Shown here one piece after another: positions 58,599 to 64,000 of a stretch of 64,000 nt of DNA (position 1 is its first letter; each line of letters begins with the position of its first letter). The stretch comes from Physcia stellaris (lineage: Eukaryota; Ascomycota; Lecanoromycetes; Caliciales; Physciaceae), in assembly GCA_018902385.1 (NCBI GenBank), contig JABSSW010000027.1, positions 248,001-312,000 of the forward strand. Direction: 5' to 3'. Position numbers and translations under genes: made by a program. Under the pieces are notes generated by a model that was given only the letters and a program-made list of their open reading frames with translations, did no database searches and was not told where the DNA came from.

Positions 58599-58933
58599 AA
58601 TGTTTCAATTGATGTTTAAACTATGTATTTCGAACATATGTAATGAAAGCATGACGTTTGCTCAATAACAACGTCAAATTCAATGATTTGATTGAAAAAT
58701 TAAAGTGCTTTGAATTCTGATGACATCATCGATTTTGCGATAAAACATGTTTGCAACACTCAAAAGTGATTATACGAAAGTATTCAAAGCTTCAATTATA
58801 TAAACGATTTGTGTATACTTGCAAAAATGGTTGACACATCAATTGATAGAATTCCCTCAGGATACTATCATACAAATTTGGGAGGGGGTCTCGGGAGGTG
58901 GATGCCAAGAAATTGCAAGAAACTTTTCCACGC
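58519..58933. mobile_element. MITE-like element with terminal inverted repeats of about 80 bp
   Basis: A 415-bp sequence whose first and last roughly 80 bp are inverted copies. Each arm starts GCGTGGAAAAGTTTCTTGCA and includes GGCATCCACCTCCCG and CTCCCAAATTTGTATG; the arms differ by a few substitutions and one C. The outer bases are TA on both sides (58517-58518 and 58934-58935), consistent with a TA target duplication of the Tc1/mariner type. The AT-rich interior has no open frame, so the element would depend on a transposase elsewhere. It lies between the RPL32 promoter and the J-protein 3' end. It has kept CC and GG, so it is not RIP-mutated. Confidence 0.85.
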
Positions 58934-59222
58934 TAATTGAGGCTTGTCGCGATTCATATCGTGCAAGGAAACGAGTTGTGCATTGATTTGGACAACATGA
59001 ACTGAAAATTCCCTAATTGATCAGCAAGCCGTTTATGCACGTATTCGGGTATCAGATCGTTACAGTAAGAAAGTAATCCTCTCCATGGAATGAATCTTTC
59101 CACTGTTTAACAATTGAGATCGCAACTTCGCTGTGGATCATGCGCCTGTCTATAACCAAGCCCATGTGTCAGAACCGAGCGCCTTCCTATGCTTCATGCC
59201 GCTCTAAAAATAAGAATGCGAT
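58934..59222. other. 3' spacer of the J-protein gene
   Basis: Normal-composition sequence between the MITE and the stop codon of the J-protein. Nothing recognisable. Confidence 0.5.
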
Positions 59223-60823
59223 TTACTGCTGAGTGCATTGTGGCTCAGTGCCGTCCTCATCTTCATCTTCCCAGGCACCTCCATCGTGGTCATTAGCACC
59301 AACATCCTCTAAGCTCGCAGTTTCGTCGTATTCCACTTCATCGACAACGTCCGCCGAGATCTCCTCTGCAGGTTTGGGTAGGATATCTAACAGTTTTGGG
59401 ATGGCTTGGTGCTGGTCAAGCCAGTCCTGCTCTGGAAATAGGACCTTGACGACAAGATACAAGTCCCCTTTCACATCGCTCTTCTTCAAAGGCATACCCT
59501 CCCCAGCAACCTTGAGTACTTGTCCTGGTTTGAGCACACGGGCCATCGGTTGAGGATGCTTTATGTGTATGCCGCGGCCGTCAAGATGCTTCAAAACTAC
59601 TCGTGAGAAACCACAAAGAGCCTCTGCTAGTGTCACTTCGATGTCAGCCACGAGGTCCGAACCTTCTCGCCGGAAGACGGGATGTTCATCTTCGTCGAGT
59701 GTAAAGACAATGTCTCCAGGTTCCTGGTCTGGTACTTGGTCCGCCTCGCTTTCCAGGACAATCTTATCTCCATCTCTGTTTGTTCGTTAGGATGAGGCGC
59801 GTTCAAATTATTAGCAGAGCTCATACCTTGAACCTCGTGGAATATAGAGCTCTAGTACTTTGCGTGCTTCGACAACGCGCTCACCTTTGCATTTCTTGCA
59901 TCGGTCCTTTTCTTTGAATACCGTACCTGTGCCTTTACACGCGCTGCACAGCACGGTCTCTTGAGTTACGAGGCCGGGTCCAATAGATCGCAGACCCTGT
60001 TTTGAGCCTGGACCTACGTTGAGTCTCCCGAAATGACAGAAATCAGACAGTTGACATACCTTGACCCTGACACGAAGCACACTGCTTTGACTTTGCTTTC
60101 TCTTTCCCACCAGTGCCTTTGCAGTGACTACAGATTACGTTCTTCTTACTAGAGAACTTTGCTGTTTTGCCTTTATAGAGCTCATCCAAGGTTACGTGGT
60201 AGGTCTGGTCGTCGTTGGCCCCCTTGCGTGGTCTTCGTGGTCCTGTGCCACCCCCAAAACCCGGCGGCATGCCTCCCATGCCGCCTCCCATTCCAAACAT
60301 TTGTGATAGCATCTCATCCAGATCCACACCTGCTCCCATGCCAGCCCCTTGAGAGCCCTTGAAAGCCGACATGCCGTGGGTGTCGTAGAGATGTCGCTTG
60401 TCATCGTCATTTAGGATGTCGTACGCCTGGCCAACAGCCTTGAAGTTGATCTCGGCGCTCGCACGCTCGGTCTCCGGTACTTTATCAGGGTGACTTGAAA
60501 GCGCTGCCTAAGGCTTGTCAGCTGTGATACATAGGCATTGTGCACACAGCAGGAGACTTTATGATAAGCTTTCTTGATTTCTGCTTTGCTTGCGCCTTGC
60601 TGAATGCCTAGGACCTCTGAAAAAGCGTGAGTACTGGCAGTACCAAATTAATTATTTTCATGTCTAACCATACAGATCTACATCATCGCGAGCATCCTCC
60701 ACTGACTTGATTAGCGTATTGGAATTGAATTGCACATTGAAGACACGGACTTCTGCCCCTTTGACTGCGGAGGTAGAGACTACGCCTTCGTTCGGGCTGT
60801 TATCTTGTCTAAACGGCGGTGAT
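59223..60823 (-). CDS. Type I J-protein (DnaJ/Hsp40), XDJ1-like
   Basis: Co-chaperone that stimulates Hsp70 ATPase. Readable exons are 60823-60669, 60616-60558, 60507-60060, 60013-59827 and 59775-59223, with introns of 46-52 nt, all in phase. The J domain spans three exons (DVDLYEVLGIQQGASKAEIK, then SSHPDKV with the HPD triad). Next is a Gly/Met-rich stretch (GMGGGMGGMPPGFGGG). The zinc-finger repeats are CSHCKGTG, CASCQGQG, CSACKGTG and CKKCKGER. The C-terminal substrate-binding part and an acidic tail follow. The protein ends CTQQ, which fits a CaaX farnesylation box. About 45 residues precede the J domain, and no in-frame ATG is found before an upstream stop, so the start codon lies in another exon not resolved here. 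Confidence 0.88.
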
Positions 60824-61057
60824 CTAGAGGAAGGAGGGTTAATCAGTGTGCTGGATTACGGAATTAAATACTGTAATTTGTAAAGCTGAGAGGTTAAGTT
60901 TAGAAAATTATGTTTTTACATGCACAATGATGCACGAAGCCTAGATCTCCTCGCCGCCAAACAAACAAACACGGCAACGTCCTCTGTATCTATTGCACCC
61001 TTCAAAATCAGATTCATCCCGAAGACTTTGAGACCTTATTTCTGCATTATCTAAAAG
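60824..61057. promoter_or_regulatory. Divergent promoter between J-protein and MSE1
   Basis: At most 234 bp separate the two divergent genes, and part must contain the unresolved first exon of the J-protein. No TTAGGGTT or TATA box is seen. Confidence 0.45.
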
Positions 61058-63162
61058 ATGCTTTTTTTGCGGCGTGCAGCATTCCGGAAAAGGCCATGGG
61101 TATGCCACGCTTGTCGTGCCTCATCTATCTCCTCGCAGCAAGTGGGACCAAACCGGCGCGAGTCCCAGAAATTGCCTTGCACCCCGGCAAGGACACGATT
61201 TGCACCCTCTCCTACAGGCAATCTGCATTTAGGCTCTCTAAGGACAGCTCTCTACAACTACCTGCTTGCGAAGGCTACCGGCGGCCAATTCATCCTGAGG
61301 ATTGAAGACACAGACACAGTTCGTAGGTTGTCACGAAATTCGATTCAACACATGACTGATGGCACAAGAAAAGGACTATACCGGGTGCCGAGGAGCAATT
61401 ATATCGTGATCTTCAGTGGGCAGGGCTCCATTGTGACGAAGGTGAATGATGGAGTTCCTCTGGAGATATTCAAAGCGACATCTAACCTCATGTCTAGGTC
61501 CACAGAGTGGTGGCCCATATGGGCCGTATCGACAGGTATTTGCTCGAGTCTAGGTGTCATGCCATTTGCTGAGTAGTTGCAGTCGGAGCGTACCGCAAGA
61601 TACCAAGATCATGCGCATATTCTGTTGAAGAGCGGAAGTGCTTACAGATGTTTTTGTTCGCCTCAAAGACTCACAGAGCTTGCAAAGCGCCAAAACCAAT
61701 ATGACGGTGCTTGTAGGCTAATATTGAGAGATGAGTCGGACGAGCGAGCCTCGCATGGCGAAGCACATGTTATTCGCCTGAAGACACCATCCCAGCTTCC
61801 GAACATCGAAGATCTTGTTTATGGAACAGTAGGTAATCGAAAGTTGGCCAAATTGGGCTCTGACGGACTCGCTTACGAAGACATAATTCTCTTAAAATCT
61901 GACGGTCTGCCTACATACCACTTGGCGAACGTGGTCGACGATAATTCTATGAGGATTACTCATGTAATCCGTGCGGTGGTAAGCCTCAAGCCTACAAGCC
62001 GTGCACCAGATCACTCAATTTGTCGCAGGAATGGATCTCCTCGACTCCGAAACATCTTTTGTTATATAAATCCTTTGGCTGGGAACCACCTTATTTCGCT
62101 CATGTCGGCCTTCTACAAGACGGCCAACAGCAGAAGCTTAGTAAGCGAGACGGTAAATCTGCTGACCTGAACGTACGAGGGTTCCGAGATCGAGGGATTC
62201 TTCCGGAAGCATTGTTGAATTATGTCGCTTTATACGGATGGTCTCACAACAAAGCCTCTGACGTCTTTAATCTGGAAGAACTTGTGCGGACAGTATGTAC
62301 ATCATTACACGTATATCAGTTGTGTCGCTACTGAATGTCGTCAGTTTGATCTCAAATTCACGAAAGGAAATACCATTGTTAAGCCTGAGAAGCTTAAGTA
62401 TTTCCAAAAAAGCACGCCCAAAGGAAAATCGAAACTCGGGGGCCGGTTTTTGACTCCATGGTGGAAAAAATATATGATCTTGTTCGAAAGTATCTCCAGC
62501 TCTATCCAGAGTAAGCTCTCATTCAATCTCGATGCAACCTTTGCACTTGCTAAGTCTTTTCAAGAGCAATAATGCTCAGTGACACTGCTCTCAGAGATCG
62601 TATCATTGCTACTTTAGAAGCCTGCAAACACAACTATTATACCCCCCAAGATTTTTATCGACAACATTTCCCATATTTTCAAAGACTTCAGCCAGAAGAT
62701 TATTTCTCGCCTACCACAACTTCTAGAAGCACAAGAAGGAACCATGGGAGAATGGTTACTCTAGAGATGAAGGACGATCAATACCTATTGAGGTGCGGCA
62801 ACAATGTTTCTAAGTCAACCATCACGGAAATCACCGAGAGTCAACTAGAACGTATCTATCGTCGGTTCGTAGACGTGACCCAACCGAATTGGAATGAAGA
62901 CAGTCTCCATAAGACCATGGCTCTTATTCTAGAGGAAACTAAGACCCTCCCAAGTCTGTTAGCACCAGATATGCCTTCTCACTTGAGGACAATTCTCTAC
63001 TTCATCCGGTGGGTCCTTGCTGCAGGTTGGTCAGGGCCACCAATTGCGCAGACAATGGTATTGCTAGGGCGAGATATTTCACTACAGAGATTTGCGGATA
63101 TACCAGCGATAGTCTCGTCGGCTTCAGCCGAGCAGGCTCAACATGCTGGCTATACTAGTTGA
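61058..63162 (+). CDS. MSE1: Mitochondrial glutamyl-tRNA synthetase, with a one-base frame break
   Basis: Class I synthetase charging mitochondrial tRNA-Glu. Exons are 61058-61318, 61369-61441, 61498-61535, 61583-61978, 62029-62292, 62345-62510 and 62565-63162, with introns of 47-56 nt. The N-terminus is basic and mitochondrial-like ([20 protein letters not shown]). The catalytic core shows [20 protein letters not shown] (HIGH-type motif), FILRIEDTD, then [20 protein letters not shown]. The KMSKS-type motif reads KLSKRDG. In exon 6 the frame KYFQK stops matching at an A6 run (62406-62411). One base further on, the other frame continues HAQRK...[13 protein letters not shown] and leads correctly to the next splice site. 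Adding the single missing base makes the total 599 codons exactly. Either a sequencing error or a real frameshift. Confidence 0.88.
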
Positions 63163-63307
63163 AAGGATTCAGTGTGCTTAGATTCATCAATGAATTCCAT
63201 GCTGAGACTTCCTGCACCCATACATCTACACTGGCCGAGGCGCCGCAGATTAGAAACCGCCTTGGCTCCGTGAAACTGCCGGAATGGCCAACTAAGGAAG
63301 AGTAGTT
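63163..63307. other. Convergent 3' spacer
   Basis: 145 bp between the convergent MSE1 and CSN5 stop codons; nothing else is visible. Confidence 0.6.
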
Positions 63308-64000
63308 TCATGTTTTGGAGCTTTCTTCCACGTCTCGCGTTGCAGCCCCAACGCCATTGAACAGCTTTGCCTTCACTTCGCCAGCTAATAGTCCGGTGAT
63401 CTCTTCACCAGCAATTTTGTTGCCGTCTCGAACGATCTTCTCCAGTTGTGCGTCCTTGGCAGTCGGTCGGTGTTGGCCACCACCTCTTGAATTTGCTTGC
63501 AAGCTTCGCTCGGCGTCTTGGATTTTTTGGCTGAGATCGAGCATTTGCTTGCTGCTGTATTCACGGTTTGTGAAGAGCGGGCTCTGGCTCAATGTAGAGA
63601 CCCAATATTTGTTCCATAAGAGCTCGAGCAAATGCGAGTCTAGAGTGCTCTTATAAGAAGTGACCTCAAGAGCGTAATAACGACTCGCATGAGCGCCAAA
63701 ATCCTCCATCTTTGCAAGCGGTATTGTTTGGTATTCGTCACCCGCTCCACCAGATGGGGGTTTGTAGTCCTCAGGAAACGTCCGAAACGCGCCAATGTCA
63801 ACCTTGCCCGCCGATATTGTACGGTCTGGGTCTATCACAACCGCGAGGTAGGGCTCCAGGACTTGCTGTTGCAGCATCTGCGTCTTTACATCTGTTCCCG
63901 ATAACCAGCAGCCATAGCCAGGATGACTGTGGTACCAACCCACGGCATTGTCCTGTCGCCCGCTGTCACGGCAGGCCTCGAGGTACTGGACCATGTACTC
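63308..64000 (-). CDS. CSN5: COP9 signalosome subunit 5 (JAMM deneddylase), C-terminal part
   Basis: Catalytic subunit of the COP9 signalosome, which removes Nedd8 from cullins. The frame is open to the window edge, so the N-terminus is missing; 228 or more residues are present. The JAMM zinc site reads [15 protein letters not shown], with the two His and the Asp in the HxHx10D spacing. The next part, [20 protein letters not shown] with [10 protein letters not shown], is highly characteristic of CSN5. The upstream Glu of the JAMM motif lies outside the window. The C-terminal half ([20 protein letters not shown], then [16 protein letters not shown]) is helical, as in the family. No intron is visible within this part. 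Confidence 0.93.
   Translation of the reverse strand, partial: EYMVQYLEACRDSGRQDNAVGWYHSHPGYGCWLSGTDVKTQMLQQQVLEPYLAVVIDPDRTISAGKVDIGAFRTFPEDYKPPSGGAGDEYQTIPLAKMEDFGAHASRYYALEVTSYKSTLDSHLLELLWNKYWVSTLSQSPLFTNREYSSKQMLDLSQKIQDAERSLQANSRGGGQHRPTAKDAQLEKIVRDGNKIAGEEITGLLAGEVKAKLFNGVGAATRDVEESSKT

Noticed and set aside
62400-62415. Programmed ribosomal frameshifting in MSE1
   Set aside because: No conserved heptamer with downstream structure is evident and the family does not use it; a one-base sequence error is simpler.

Overview
The window is nuclear DNA from a filamentous ascomycete (Pezizomycotina). The genes carry short introns of about 46-60 nt, plus a few longer ones, with GT..AG borders and CTNAC-like branch sites. 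The identifiable genes are fungal: an RPL32-type ribosomal protein, a UBC6/UBE2J E2, a XDJ1-like J-protein, mitochondrial glutamyl-tRNA synthetase, CSN5, a sugar porter, a DHA1 drug porter and a polyketide synthase (PKS) remnant. I cannot place the genus. The genome is clearly two-part, with gene-bearing DNA of balanced composition interrupted by extremely AT-rich blocks of dead transposons.

Layout. 1-7.7 kb is gene-bearing: a proline-rich hypothetical protein, a YjbQ/UPF0047 protein, a BTB protein with a one-base frame problem, and one hypothetical ORF. 7.73-34.3 kb is a heavily mutated transposon block. It holds a 10.9-kb LTR/gypsy element with 160-bp LTRs (7728-18597), a 3.1-kb AT-rich spacer with tandem repeats, a 7.4-kb chromodomain gypsy element with 194-bp LTRs (21689-29123), and a reverse-strand relic with repeated zinc-finger units. 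34.3-47.6 kb is gene-bearing. It begins with two decayed genes, an alpha/beta hydrolase and the C-terminus of a reducing PKS. These are followed by a SnoaL-like protein, a sugar transporter, a DHA1 transporter divergent from UBC6, a decayed Gfo/Idh/MocA oxidoreductase, an acidic hypothetical protein and a hotdog thioesterase. 47.6-55.5 kb is a less severely mutated Tad1-like LINE. 55.5-64 kb is a compact housekeeping segment: pseudouridine synthase, RPL32, a MITE, a J-protein divergent from MSE1, and CSN5 cut by the window edge.

The most unusual signal is the mutation pattern of the transposon blocks. It looks like RIP (repeat-induced C-to-T mutation) but with an atypical target. CpC and CpT (GpG and ApG on the other strand) are almost eliminated while CpA and CpG persist, whereas classical RIP prefers CpA. 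The two LTRs of the first element show this directly, because one copy is largely spared. Gly, Pro and Trp are nearly absent from the decayed ORFs, Gln is kept, and stops arise mainly from Trp codons, so the wrecked elements keep long reading frames. The hydrolase pseudogene at the block edge carries two stops of the same type.

A second thread is the motif TTAGGGTT, which I found only in short non-coding stretches just upstream of predicted starts. There is an inverted pair before RPL32, a direct pair between the DHA1 gene and UBC6, and single copies before two hypothetical genes.
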